Positions 1 to 5,916 of a stretch of 10,147 nt of DNA are shown piece by piece. Made by a program: the position numbers and the translations under genes. The notes under the pieces were generated by a model. The model was not told where the DNA came from, ran no database searches, and was given only the letters and a program-made list of their open reading frames with translations. Source of the DNA: Deltaproteobacteria bacterium (GTDB lineage Bacteria > UBA10199 > DSSB01); contig JAGRNM010000034.1 of NCBI GenBank assembly GCA_020440745.1, positions 1-10,147 of the forward strand. Reading direction: 5' to 3'. Each line of letters opens with the position of its first letter. Position 1 is the stretch's first letter.

Positions 1-74
1 ATCTTAGCCCTCATTAAGACCTAAGCCAGAGGTCTCGATACCCCCTTGACAGCCCCCACTAAAGGAGCTAGTCC

Positions 75-96
75 AAAATGAATCATCATTCATTTT
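75..96 (+). promoter_or_regulatory. AT-rich hairpin in the fadA leader
   Basis: A nine-pair stem, AAAATGAAT (75-83) with ATTCATTTT (88-96), closes on a CATC loop and is followed directly by two more T residues. It contains the upstream ATG at 78 and ends five bases before the AGGAGG site of fadA. The pairing is seen in the sequence. A role as a weak attenuator, a temperature-sensitive leader or a block to use of the upstream ATG is inference. The stem has only two G/C-containing pairs at most, so it would be unstable. Confidence 0.35.
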
Positions 97-101
97 TTCC
101 C

Positions 102-107
102 AGGAGG
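102..107 (+). promoter_or_regulatory. Shine-Dalgarno site AGGAGG that sets the fadA start
   Basis: A full AGGAGG sits six bases before the ATG at 114, which is ideal spacing. An upstream in-frame ATG at 78 also has a purine site (AAAGGAG, 61-67), but it is ten bases away and would add twelve residues that do not belong to the thiolase fold. The ATG at 114 is therefore preferred. Confidence 0.8.
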
Positions 108-113
108 AATTTC

Positions 114-1298
114 ATGCCAGAATTAAAAGAAGCTGTCATCGTCAGTGCCAAACGTAGCCCCATGGGCCGAGCCAACAAAGGCAACTATATTAATATGCGC
201 ATCGACGACCTTGGTGCAGCAGTAGTCAAAGCTGCTGTTGATGCCGTACCCGGCCTCGACCCCAAAGAAATCGAAGACGTCATCGTCGGCTGTGCCATGC
301 CTGAGGGTGAACAAGGCATGAACGTGGCCCGTAATATTAGTTTATTGGCTGGGATTCCCATCACTGCCGCCGCAGTGACTGTCAATCGCTTTTGTGCTTC
401 CTCCTTACAAACTATTATGGATGCCGCCCGTGCCATTATGGTGGGGGATGGCGAAGTTTTTGTCGCTGCTGGTATCGAGACCATGAGCCATGTCCCCATG
501 GGTGGCTTTAACCCTAGTCTTAATCCTTTGTTAGTCCCCGGTGGTTCTCCTAAGTCAGACCAATACCCCGACGCCTACATCGGCATGGGTTTTACCGCTG
601 AAAACGTCGTTGCTAAGTATGGCATCAAACGAGAAGACATGGATGCCTTTGCTGCCAAAAGCCACGAAAAAGCCCTCAAAGCCATCGCTGAAAATAAATT
701 TAAAAACGAAATCGTCCCCGTCAACGTGCCCCAATTAGATGGCAGCACTAAGCTTATTGACACAGACGAAGGTCCCCGTGCCGGTACTACTGTAGAAAAA
801 TTAGGCACCTTAAAACCTGCCTTTAAAAAAGATGGTAGTGTTACCGCTGGTAATTCGTCACCGCTCACCGACGGAGCAGCCGCGGTCGTGGTCATGAGTG
901 CCGAAAAAGCCAAAGCCTTAGGACTCAAACCGCTTGCTCGCATCCACGCCATGGCGGTTGCTGGTTGCGCACCTGAACTCATGGGTATGGGACCGGTTCC
1001 TGCTGTCACCAAAGTCCTAAAGCGCGCTGGTATGAGCATTGGCGATATTGATATTGTAGAACTCAATGAGGCTTTTGCTTCCCAGAGTCTTGCTGTGGTC
1101 CAAGAATTGGGCATTGACCAAAACAAGCTCAACCCCCATGGCGGTGCCATTGCCTTAGGTCATCCTTTGGGTTGTTCCGGCGCCCGTATCATGGCCACAC
1201 TCATTAATGACCTAATCACCTACGACAAAAAATGGGGATTAGAAACCATGTGCATTGGTGGTGGTCAAGGCGCTGCTTGCATCATCGAACGCTTATAA
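114..1298 (+). CDS. fadA: Acetyl-CoA C-acyltransferase (thiolase), FadA type
   Basis: Thiolase that cleaves 3-ketoacyl-CoA with CoA to give acetyl-CoA and a shortened acyl-CoA, the last step of beta-oxidation, in the cytoplasm. From the ATG at 114 the protein has 394 residues, the usual family length. All three catalytic residues are visible: the nucleophile Cys94 in NRFCASS, His350 in GHPLGCSG and the acid/base Cys380 in CIGGGQG. The NEAFA motif is also present. It is the first gene of an operon with the dehydrogenase/hydratase fusion 99 bases downstream. That partner favours a degradative thiolase over a biosynthetic acetoacetyl-CoA thiolase, although sequence motifs alone do not separate the two. 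The only oddity is the second possible start at 78, discussed under the Shine-Dalgarno site. Confidence 0.95.
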   Translation: MPELKEAVIVSAKRSPMGRANKGNYINMRIDDLGAAVVKAAVDAVPGLDPKEIEDVIVGCAMPEGEQGMNVARNISLLAGIPITAAAVTVNRFCASSLQTIMDAARAIMVGDGEVFVAAGIETMSHVPMGGFNPSLNPLLVPGGSPKSDQYPDAYIGMGFTAENVVAKYGIKREDMDAFAAKSHEKALKAIAENKFKNEIVPVNVPQLDGSTKLIDTDEGPRAGTTVEKLGTLKPAFKKDGSVTAGNSSPLTDGAAAVVVMSAEKAKALGLKPLARIHAMAVAGCAPELMGMGPVPAVTKVLKRAGMSIGDIDIVELNEAFASQSLAVVQELGIDQNKLNPHGGAIALGHPLGCSGARIMATLINDLITYDKKWGLETMCIGGGQGAACIIERL

Positions 1299-1310
1299 TT
1301 TTATCCAAAT

Positions 1311-1348
1311 CTTAACCTAGTGGCTGCTTAGATCAGCCACTAGGTAAG
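1311..1348 (+). promoter_or_regulatory. Long hairpin between fadA and fadN without a U-tract
   Basis: ACCTAGTGGCTG (1315-1326) pairs perfectly with CAGCCACTAGGT (1334-1345) around a seven-base loop. Three more outer pairs (CTT/AAG) follow after a one-base bulge. No T-run follows on the plus strand, so it is not a standard intrinsic terminator. It lies thirteen bases after the fadA stop and about fifty before fadN. It could be an mRNA stabiliser or processing site that sets unequal levels of the two proteins, or an operator palindrome for a regulator. The structure is certain; the role is inferred. Confidence 0.6.
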
Positions 1349-1397
1349 TTACACAAAGCGCCCATCAAAAAAATGTTTCTGAAGAAAGGTGTTAGCC

Positions 1398-3836
1398 ATG
1401 AAAGAAATTAAAAAAGCCGCGGTCCTCGGTGCTGGTGTCATGGGACAAGGTATTGCCGCTCATCTAGCCGGAGCCGGCGTACCCGTATTACTTTTAGACA
1501 TTGTACCTCCTAAATTTACAGAAGCCGATCAACAAGCGGGTCTCAAAGAAAACAGTCCCGCTTTTCGCAATAAGTTTGCCCTTAAAGGTCTAGAAGGCAT
1601 TAAAAACTCCCGACCAGCCTTGGCTTATTCCAAACGGGATCTCAAACTAATCACTCCTGGAAACTTTGAAGACCACTGGACCAAACTTTCTGAGTGTGAC
1701 TGGATCGTAGAAGTCGTCGTGGAACGCTTAGATATTAAAAAATCTGTCTTTGAAAAAATTGAAAAAGTTATGAAAGCGGGCGCCGTCGTTAGCTCTAACA
1801 CCTCAGGATTACCTTTAAAAGCCATGAGCGAAGGTCGCAGTGAAGCTTTTAAAAAGAACTTCATTGTTACCCACTTTTTTAATCCCGTGCGTTACCTTAA
1901 ATTAGTGGAAGTAGTGAGTGAACAAGAAACCGATCCCACCATAGTAGAAGACATGACCCGCTTTTTAGAAGACGTACTCGGTAAAGGTGTCGTGCAGGCC
2001 AAAGACACCCCCAACTTTGTAGCCAATCGTATCGGTACCTTTACTTTTATGAACGCCTTAAAGCACGTCATGCAAGAAGGCTACACCATCGAAGAAGCCG
2101 ACAAAATCCTAGGACCCGCCTTAGGCAAACCTAAGAGCGCTATGTTTAGAACCGGTGATTTAGCTGGTTTGGATACCCTAGCCCACGTCGTTAAGAATAC
2201 TTACGAAAACTGTCCTAAAGACGAATCCCGAGAAACCTTTGTCATGCCTGATGTAATCAGCCAAATGATCGAAAAAGGTTGGACCGGCAACAAGGCTGGT
2301 CAAGGCTTTTACAAAAAAGAAAAAGACTCTACAGGCAAAAAACAAATTTTGGCCATTGACCTCAAAACTGGTGAATACCGACCTAAGCAAGATGTTAAAT
2401 TTGATAGCCTTAAAAAAGTCAAAGGCATCGAAGACGTCAACACGCGCGTCAAAACTTTGGTGGGCGAAGAAGACCGAGCTGGAACGCTTGCCTGGCAAGT
2501 CACCCGTGACATGCTTATCTACACAGCCAATCGCATACCAGAGATTGCTGACGACATTATTAATGTAGATAACGCCATGAAATGGGGCTTTAATTGGGAG
2601 ATCGGCCCTTTTGAAACTTTGGATGCCATTGGCTTAAAAGAAACCGTCGAACGCATTAAAAAAGACGGCTTAGAAGTGCCTTCTCTCTTACAAACCGTCC
2701 TTGAAAAAGGTGACGGCGTCTTCTACAAAAAAGAAGGCGGCAAGAAGCTTTTCTTTGATATACAAAAAAACAGCTACGAGCCTGTACCTACCAAAGCCAA
2801 TGTCTTTAGCATCAAAGAAATTAAAGAAGACACTTCCCGTGTGATTGCCAAAAACTCAGGCGCTAGTTTAATCGATGTAGGAGACGGCGTCTTGTGTTTA
2901 GAGTTTCATACCAAGATGAACGCCATCGACTCCGACATTGGCGAGATGGGTTTTAAAGGCTTAGAGCTAATCGAGAAAGACTCCAACTACAAAGGCATGA
3001 TCGTCTACAACGAGGGGGAAAACTTTTCAGTAGGCGCCAACATCATGCTACTTTTCTTAGAAGCTCAACAAAAGAACTGGGCCAACATCGAAAAAATGGT
3101 CAAAGGCTTCCAAGACTTTGGCATGGCCATGAAGTACTCACCTAAGCCTGTAGTGGCGGCTCCCTTTGGGCTCGCCCTAGGCGGTGGTTGTGAGATCGCC
3201 ATGGCGGCAGACCAAGTTCGAGCAGCAGCTGAGACTTATATGGGTCTTGTGGAAGTGGGCGTAGGCCTCATCCCTGCCGGTGGTGGTTGTAAAAACTTAC
3301 TCCTCAACACCGAGGCCAAGCTTCAAGCCAAAGGCAAAAGAGTTTGGATGAGTAAAGGCGACGGCGGAGCCTTTCCCAAAGTACAAGAAGCCTTTGGCCG
3401 CATTGGCTTTGCTAAAGTAGCCACCAGCGCCAAAGAAGCCATTGATGAAGCTTACCTAAAACCCAGTGACAAAATCTCTCTGGACCGAGCCACCTTGTTA
3501 TACGACGCCAAACAAGACGTCTTAGCGCTAGCTAAAAACTATGAACAACCTGTTCCTAGAGAAGACATCCTAGTCCCTGGCTTAGGCGGCGTCATGGCTA
3601 TGAAATCCGCCATCCGCGGTTTCTTAAGCCTAGGCCAAATCAGTGAGCACGACGCACTGATTGCGGAAAAACTAGGTCGCGTCCTTTGCGGCGGCACCCG
3701 TCCCACTCAGTACTACGCTACAGAACAAGACATTCTTGATCTCGAGCGTGAGGCATTTTTGGAACTTTGCGGAGAAGCCAAAACCTTAGAACGTATTCAA
3801 TACATGTTGATGAATAATAAGCCGCTTAGAAATTAA
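1398..3836 (+). CDS. fadN: 3-hydroxyacyl-CoA dehydrogenase / enoyl-CoA hydratase fusion (FadN-like)
   Basis: Bifunctional beta-oxidation enzyme of 812 residues that hydrates 2-enoyl-CoA and oxidises the resulting 3-hydroxyacyl-CoA with NAD. The dehydrogenase half comes first: a Rossmann motif GAGVMG at residues 11-16, the SSNTSG segment, catalytic His159 in THFFNPVRY with Glu171, and the GNKAGQGFY motif near residue 300. The crotonase half occupies roughly residues 490-690, with both catalytic glutamates present: Glu599 in GGGCEIAM and Glu619 in GLVEVGVG. The dehydrogenase-then-hydratase order matches Bacillus FadN, not E. coli FadB, where the order is reversed. The ATG at 1398 is chosen because AAAGGTG (1385-1391) lies six bases upstream; the in-frame GTG at 1389 overlaps that site. 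It is co-oriented with fadA and ends before a clear terminator. Confidence 0.93.
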   Translation: MKEIKKAAVLGAGVMGQGIAAHLAGAGVPVLLLDIVPPKFTEADQQAGLKENSPAFRNKFALKGLEGIKNSRPALAYSKRDLKLITPGNFEDHWTKLSECDWIVEVVVERLDIKKSVFEKIEKVMKAGAVVSSNTSGLPLKAMSEGRSEAFKKNFIVTHFFNPVRYLKLVEVVSEQETDPTIVEDMTRFLEDVLGKGVVQAKDTPNFVANRIGTFTFMNALKHVMQEGYTIEEADKILGPALGKPKSAMFRTGDLAGLDTLAHVVKNTYENCPKDESRETFVMPDVISQMIEKGWTGNKAGQGFYKKEKDSTGKKQILAIDLKTGEYRPKQDVKFDSLKKVKGIEDVNTRVKTLVGEEDRAGTLAWQVTRDMLIYTANRIPEIADDIINVDNAMKWGFNWEIGPFETLDAIGLKETVERIKKDGLEVPSLLQTVLEKGDGVFYKKEGGKKLFFDIQKNSYEPVPTKANVFSIKEIKEDTSRVIAKNSGASLIDVGDGVLCLEFHTKMNAIDSDIGEMGFKGLELIEKDSNYKGMIVYNEGENFSVGANIMLLFLEAQQKNWANIEKMVKGFQDFGMAMKYSPKPVVAAPFGLALGGGCEIAMAADQVRAAAETYMGLVEVGVGLIPAGGGCKNLLLNTEAKLQAKGKRVWMSKGDGGAFPKVQEAFGRIGFAKVATSAKEAIDEAYLKPSDKISLDRATLLYDAKQDVLALAKNYEQPVPREDILVPGLGGVMAMKSAIRGFLSLGQISEHDALIAEKLGRVLCGGTRPTQYYATEQDILDLEREAFLELCGEAKTLERIQYMLMNNKPLRN

Positions 3837-3862
3837 ACTTAACTTAATGTAAGCAAACTTTT

Positions 3863-3891
3863 AAAAGGTCTCTTTTATAGAGACCTTTTTT
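3863..3891 (+). terminator. Intrinsic terminator of the fadA-fadN operon
   Basis: AAAAGGTCTC (3863-3872) pairs with GAGACCTTTT (3880-3889) around a seven-base loop. The T-run at 3886-3891 follows directly after GAGACC. It begins 26 bases after the fadN stop codon. The A-run on the other side means it could also work on the minus strand. Confidence 0.85.
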
Positions 3892-3892
3892 A

Positions 3893-4021
3893 TTTCCAGC
3901 CTATCTTTTAATAGAAGCTATCCAAAAAGCTAAAAGACCTATCGGTTCCTTAGCAAACAAACTAAACGTAGAATTCACTAAAAATTCTAAAACAAGTGAC
4001 GAAGAATTTCTTCAGCTATAA
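3893..4021 (+). pseudogene. Possible C-terminal remnant of a decayed gene
   Basis: This frame reads about 42 codons to a TAA at 4019 with a soluble, protein-like composition. It contains IEAIQKAKRP, then IGSLANKLNVEF, then a charged end with SDEEF. It has no ATG, GTG or TTG start and no ribosome site, and its upstream end runs into the operon terminator. I do not recognise the family. It may be the tail of a gene whose front was deleted, or chance. The claim rests only on composition and the lack of stops over a short span. Confidence 0.22.
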
Positions 4022-4052
4022 AAGTACTCTTAGATGCTTAAGTTTTTTTCTT

Positions 4053-4121
4053 TGTTCATGTCACAACCCCGTCCGTCCTTCCTAAGCAAGAAAGACAGAC
4101 GGGTGGTAACAATGACGAACA
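4053..4121. repeat. Large imperfect inverted repeat in the gene-free region
   Basis: The core arms CCCGTCCGTC (4068-4077) and GACAGACGGG (4094-4103) pair with a single mismatch. A 16-base spacer lies between them and can itself form three further pairs. Farther out, TGTTC (4053-4057) faces GAACA (4117-4121) across irregular internal loops. There is no T-run, so it is not an intrinsic terminator. It could be a structured small RNA, a relic of a mobile element end, or a protein-binding palindrome. No family is recognised. Confidence 0.45.
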
Positions 4122-4404
4122 GGTGAAGCAATAGCGTAATAGATATTTAAGATAGTGCCAACAAATCCAAGTCCGTTTCCCGAACGACTTCCTTCTAACA
4201 CAAGCCAATATTCGGCTGACTGACCTTAAAAAATCGGTACATTTTTTAAACTTATATTATGAAACAGCTTTACGTTTAGCCGCGCTAATCTTGGTGATTT
4301 AGACTTCTTCATTTCTCAGTTCTCTCCAATGGCACAACGCTTGCTCTATCTTAAAAGCGTCCGGCGATCTTTGAAAAATAAATAACAAACCTAAAGGAGA
4401 ACAC

Positions 4405-4743
4405 ATGAAGAAAATCCTAGTCCGCTTAAGTTCCTTTCTTGCCTTGGCAACTTTATTACTTGGTCTTGGCCTTACAAGCTTAGAAGCAAAAGCTTTGGAA
4501 GGAACCGTCAATGTCAACGAAGCCAGCGTGGAGCAGCTTAGCTTGCTTCCTGGTGTAGGGCCCAAAACCGCCCAAGCCATTATTGTCCGCCGGCAGGAAA
4601 AGCCCTTTGCCTCTTTGGAGGATCTTAAATCCGTCAAAGGCATTGGAGACAAACGCATCGACGCCCTTAAACCCCATGTGACTTTTAGTGGGGCTAGCAC
4701 GGCCAAAGTCGCCACTACTAAGACAGCTAAGGTCAAAGAATAA
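4405..4743 (+). CDS. Secreted ComEA-like helix-hairpin-helix DNA-binding protein
   Basis: A 112-residue protein with an N-terminal signal peptide: MKK, then a hydrophobic stretch at about residues 9-24, with a likely cleavage site after AKA at 28-30. A ComEA-type tandem helix-hairpin-helix domain follows at about 35-91, with the hairpins LLPGVGPKTA and VKGIGDKRI. The C-terminus is a short Thr/Ala/Lys tail. Such domains bind the DNA backbone without sequence preference. Exported ComEA proteins hold incoming DNA in the periplasm during natural transformation. No other competence gene is in the window, so a role in DNA uptake is by family only. The start is set by AAAGGAG at 4393-4399, five bases before the ATG. 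Two stop codons stand in tandem at 4741-4746. It appears to be a single-gene unit with its own terminator. Confidence 0.85.
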   Translation: MKKILVRLSSFLALATLLLGLGLTSLEAKALEGTVNVNEASVEQLSLLPGVGPKTAQAIIVRRQEKPFASLEDLKSVKGIGDKRIDALKPHVTFSGASTAKVATTKTAKVKE

Positions 4744-4752
4744 TAAAGGGAA

Positions 4753-4770
4753 GGAGGCTAAAACGCCTCC
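4753..4770 (+). other. First hairpin of the comEA 3' tail
   Basis: GGAGGC (4753-4758) pairs with GCCTCC (4765-4770) around a TAAAAC loop, nine bases after the comEA stop. No T-run follows. It may protect the 3' end or form part of a larger structured tail with the terminator that follows. Confidence 0.55.
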
Positions 4771-4786
4771 GACAAACCCCTGCCTG

Positions 4787-4818
4787 GGGATAGCCCGAAA
4801 GGGCTATCCCTTCTTTTT
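4787..4818 (+). terminator. Strong intrinsic terminator with GAAA tetraloop after comEA
   Basis: GGGATAGCCC (4787-4796) and GGGCTATCCC (4801-4810) form a perfect ten-pair stem closed by a GAAA loop, followed by TTCTTTTT. The upstream CCCC at 4777-4780 could instead pair with GGGG at 4786-4789. That pairing would compete with the base of the terminator stem. Confidence 0.93.
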
Positions 4819-4849
4819 ATAAAGCTTTTTAAACTAGTTAAAATATTCC

Positions 4850-4878
4850 TTGGCAGGAGAGCTCCACTTTTCTAGAAT
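4850..4878 (+). promoter_or_regulatory. Sigma-70-like promoter for mglA-ferredoxin
   Basis: TTGGCA (4850-4855, five of six bases of the -35 consensus) and TAGAAT (4873-4878, five of six of the -10 consensus) are separated by exactly 17 bases. Transcription would be expected to start about six to eight bases beyond the -10, at 4885-4887. That is at or next to the A of the mglA ATG, implying a leaderless or nearly leaderless mRNA. The match is seen; activity is inferred. Confidence 0.65.
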
Positions 4879-4886
4879 ACGCCGCC

Positions 4887-5471
4887 ATGGCTTTTATTAA
4901 TGAAAAGAACCAAGAAATTAATTTTAAGGTTGTCTATGTAGGACCTGCCCTTTCTGGAAAGACAAGTAGCCTAGAAGCTCTTCATAAAAGAACGCGCGGC
5001 AAGTCCAAATCTAAAATGTTAAAACAAGAGTCTAATCCTAGGACGCTTTTTTTTGACTTTATGCCTCTTAGTCTAGGAAAAGTCGGTGGCTATAAAACCC
5101 GTTTTCATCTCTATAGCGTACCCGGCCAAGTGCTTTATGAAGACAGCCGTAACCTAATTTTAAAAGGAGTCGATGGTGTCGTCTTTGTAGCCAACAGCGA
5201 AGTCGACCAGATGGAGGCTAACCTAGCTTCCTTAAAAGCCCTAGAAAGTAATCTTAGCGATCAAGGCTTACAATTTAAAAGATTTCCCCATGTTATTCAG
5301 TATAACAAAAGAGATCTAAAAGGAGTGGGAGAAATCAAGGCACTCAAAAAACTTTTAAACCAATACAAAGCACCCGACTTTGAGACCAATGCCAAAAAGG
5401 GAGAAGGTATCTTTGAAGCCTTTAGCGCTTTGGCTAAAGCCGTTATCCGCGACTATGCCAAGGTCTCATGA
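4887..5471 (+). CDS. mglA: MglA-like Ras-superfamily small GTPase
   Basis: A 194-residue GTPase that matches Myxococcus MglA from end to end, starting MAFIN where MglA has MSFIN. MglA is a polarity switch that in its GTP form recruits motility or pole-associated proteins. Visible motifs are the P-loop GPALSGKTSS at 19-28, the MglA signature PRTLFFDF with Arg52, VPGQ with Gln81 (both equivalent to the intrinsic-arginine and glutamine residues of MglA), ILKGVDGVVFVA at 91-102, and the base-specificity motif NKRD at 140-143. The usual GAP partner MglB (roadblock fold) is not in the window. No Shine-Dalgarno site precedes the ATG: the AGGAG at 4855-4859 is 27 bases away. The start rests on homology and on the promoter position. 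The gene overlaps the next one by ATGA. Assignment to the MglA family is firm; a role in gliding or polarity in this organism is not shown. Confidence 0.93.
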   Translation: MAFINEKNQEINFKVVYVGPALSGKTSSLEALHKRTRGKSKSKMLKQESNPRTLFFDFMPLSLGKVGGYKTRFHLYSVPGQVLYEDSRNLILKGVDGVVFVANSEVDQMEANLASLKALESNLSDQGLQFKRFPHVIQYNKRDLKGVGEIKALKKLLNQYKAPDFETNAKKGEGIFEAFSALAKAVIRDYAKVS

Positions 5472-5794
5472 AGACTCAAAGTTTTTTCCTCACTATCGAT
5501 CAACAAACTGTCAAAGTTGATCCAAAAAACTACTTCAAAAGTGATTTAGGCCATGAAGGAAGCCTCTTAAGAGCTGCCTTAAGTCATGATCTTAAGCTAG
5601 ACCATCGCTGTGGAGGTGCCGGCCGTTGCACAACTTGCCACGTTTATGTCCTCAAAGGTGAAGAAGCTTTATCAAAAATCCAAATTAAAGAAGAAAATCA
5701 GTTAAAACAAGTCTATGGAAGACAAAAAAACAGCCGACTGGCTTGTCAATGTTTTATAGAAACCCAAAAAGAAATTATCTTAGAAAGACCCTAA
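5468..5794 (+). CDS. Adrenodoxin-type [2Fe-2S] ferredoxin
   Basis: A 108-residue plant/adrenodoxin-fold ferredoxin that carries single electrons through one [2Fe-2S] cluster. The four ligands are Cys48, Cys54 and Cys57 in CGGAGRCTTC (spacing C-x5-C-x2-C) and Cys93 in SRLACQC. That spacing and the SRLAC motif resemble the adrenodoxin and Isc-Fdx group more than photosynthetic ferredoxins. An extra Cys95 lies beside the last ligand. Its ATG overlaps the mglA stop (ATGA at 5468-5471), with only a weak AAGG four bases upstream, so translation is probably coupled to mglA. No iron-sulfur assembly gene, P450 or ferredoxin reductase is nearby, so its redox partner is unknown. It ends five bases from the stop of the convergent metS-like gene. 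Confidence 0.92.
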   Translation: MKTQSFFLTIDQQTVKVDPKNYFKSDLGHEGSLLRAALSHDLKLDHRCGGAGRCTTCHVYVLKGEEALSKIQIKEENQLKQVYGRQKNSRLACQCFIETQKEIILERP

Positions 5795-5799
5795 ATCCC

Positions 5800-5916
5800 T
5801 TACTCATCTTGACCATGCTTATGACGATGCTTAAGCACTTTTCCGTAACAAAAAAGATTAAGAACCAAAACTAAAAACCAAAAAACCACCATCATGATCC
5901 ATCCACCCGTATTCAT
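5800..5916 (-). CDS. 38-residue single-span membrane protein, MetS-like NSS transporter small subunit
   Basis: A small gene read leftwards from the ATG at 5916-5914 to the TAA at 5802-5800. It has a strong AAGGAGT site five bases upstream of the start and an ATGA overlap with the stop of the transporter gene, which are good signs of real, coupled translation. The peptide has a short polar start (MNTGG), WIMMVV leading into one hydrophobic span at about residues 6-24, then a basic, histidine-rich tail with KHRHKHGQDE. Small subunits of this kind (MetS of the MetPS methionine importer) are known next to NSS-family transporters and often carry an IMM motif at the start of the span. Position, size and topology fit; sequence identity to MetS is only suggestive. 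A role in assembly or activity of the transporter is inferred. Confidence 0.75.
   Translation of the reverse strand: MNTGGWIMMVVFWFLVLVLNLFCYGKVLKHRHKHGQDE

Larger units (their letters stand above)
3892..4404. other. Intergenic stretch of about 510 bases without an intact gene
   Basis: No reading frame here has both a start and a ribosome site. It holds the short remnant at 3893-4021, the inverted repeat at 4053-4121 and a second open stretch at 4156-4302. That stretch gives 48 codons ending YYETALRLAALILVI and then TAG, again with no start codon. No tRNA, rRNA, tmRNA or SRP RNA signature was seen. The best -10-like element ahead of comEA is TATTAT at 4255-4260, without a convincing -35. The picture fits a decayed region, but this is inference. 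Confidence 0.5.

Noticed and set aside
1..24. Possible tail of an upstream gene ending at a TAA at 22-24
   Set aside because: Only seven codons are visible before the edge, so nothing supports or names it.
17..35. Hairpin AGACCT/AGGTCT near the left edge as a terminator of an upstream gene
   Set aside because: Only six pairs and no T-run on either strand.
46..51. Exact TTGACA as a -35 box for fadA
   Set aside because: It lies in a C-rich run and has no acceptable -10 element at 15-19 bases; the best candidate, CAAAAT at 74-79, is 22 bases away.
575..1150. 191-codon open frame antisense to fadA
   Set aside because: It mirrors the coding frame of a well-supported thiolase and shows no recognisable protein features; an artefact of codon use.
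1373..1411. Twelve-codon upstream frame overlapping the fadN start
   Set aside because: It has no ribosome site and would be expected by chance; nothing suggests regulatory translation.
2178..2498. 106-codon open frame antisense to fadN
   Set aside because: It lies wholly within the conserved dehydrogenase gene, with phenylalanine-rich low-complexity sequence typical of the antisense of lysine-rich genes.
4053..4121. Integron attC site
   Set aside because: The repeat has the size of an attC, but the conserved GTTRRRY and RYYYAAC ends are absent and no integrase or cassette genes are near.
4156..4302. Transposase C-terminal remnant
   Set aside because: The end YYETALRLAALILVI loosely resembles hydrophobic transposase tails, but there is no catalytic motif, terminal repeat or duplicated target site to support it.
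3892..4404. tmRNA, SRP RNA or RNase P RNA in the gene-free stretch
   Set aside because: None of the conserved core sequences of these RNAs was found on either strand.
4299..4736. 145-codon open frame antisense to comEA
   Set aside because: It covers the comEA gene on the opposite strand, has no ribosome site and no recognisable domain.
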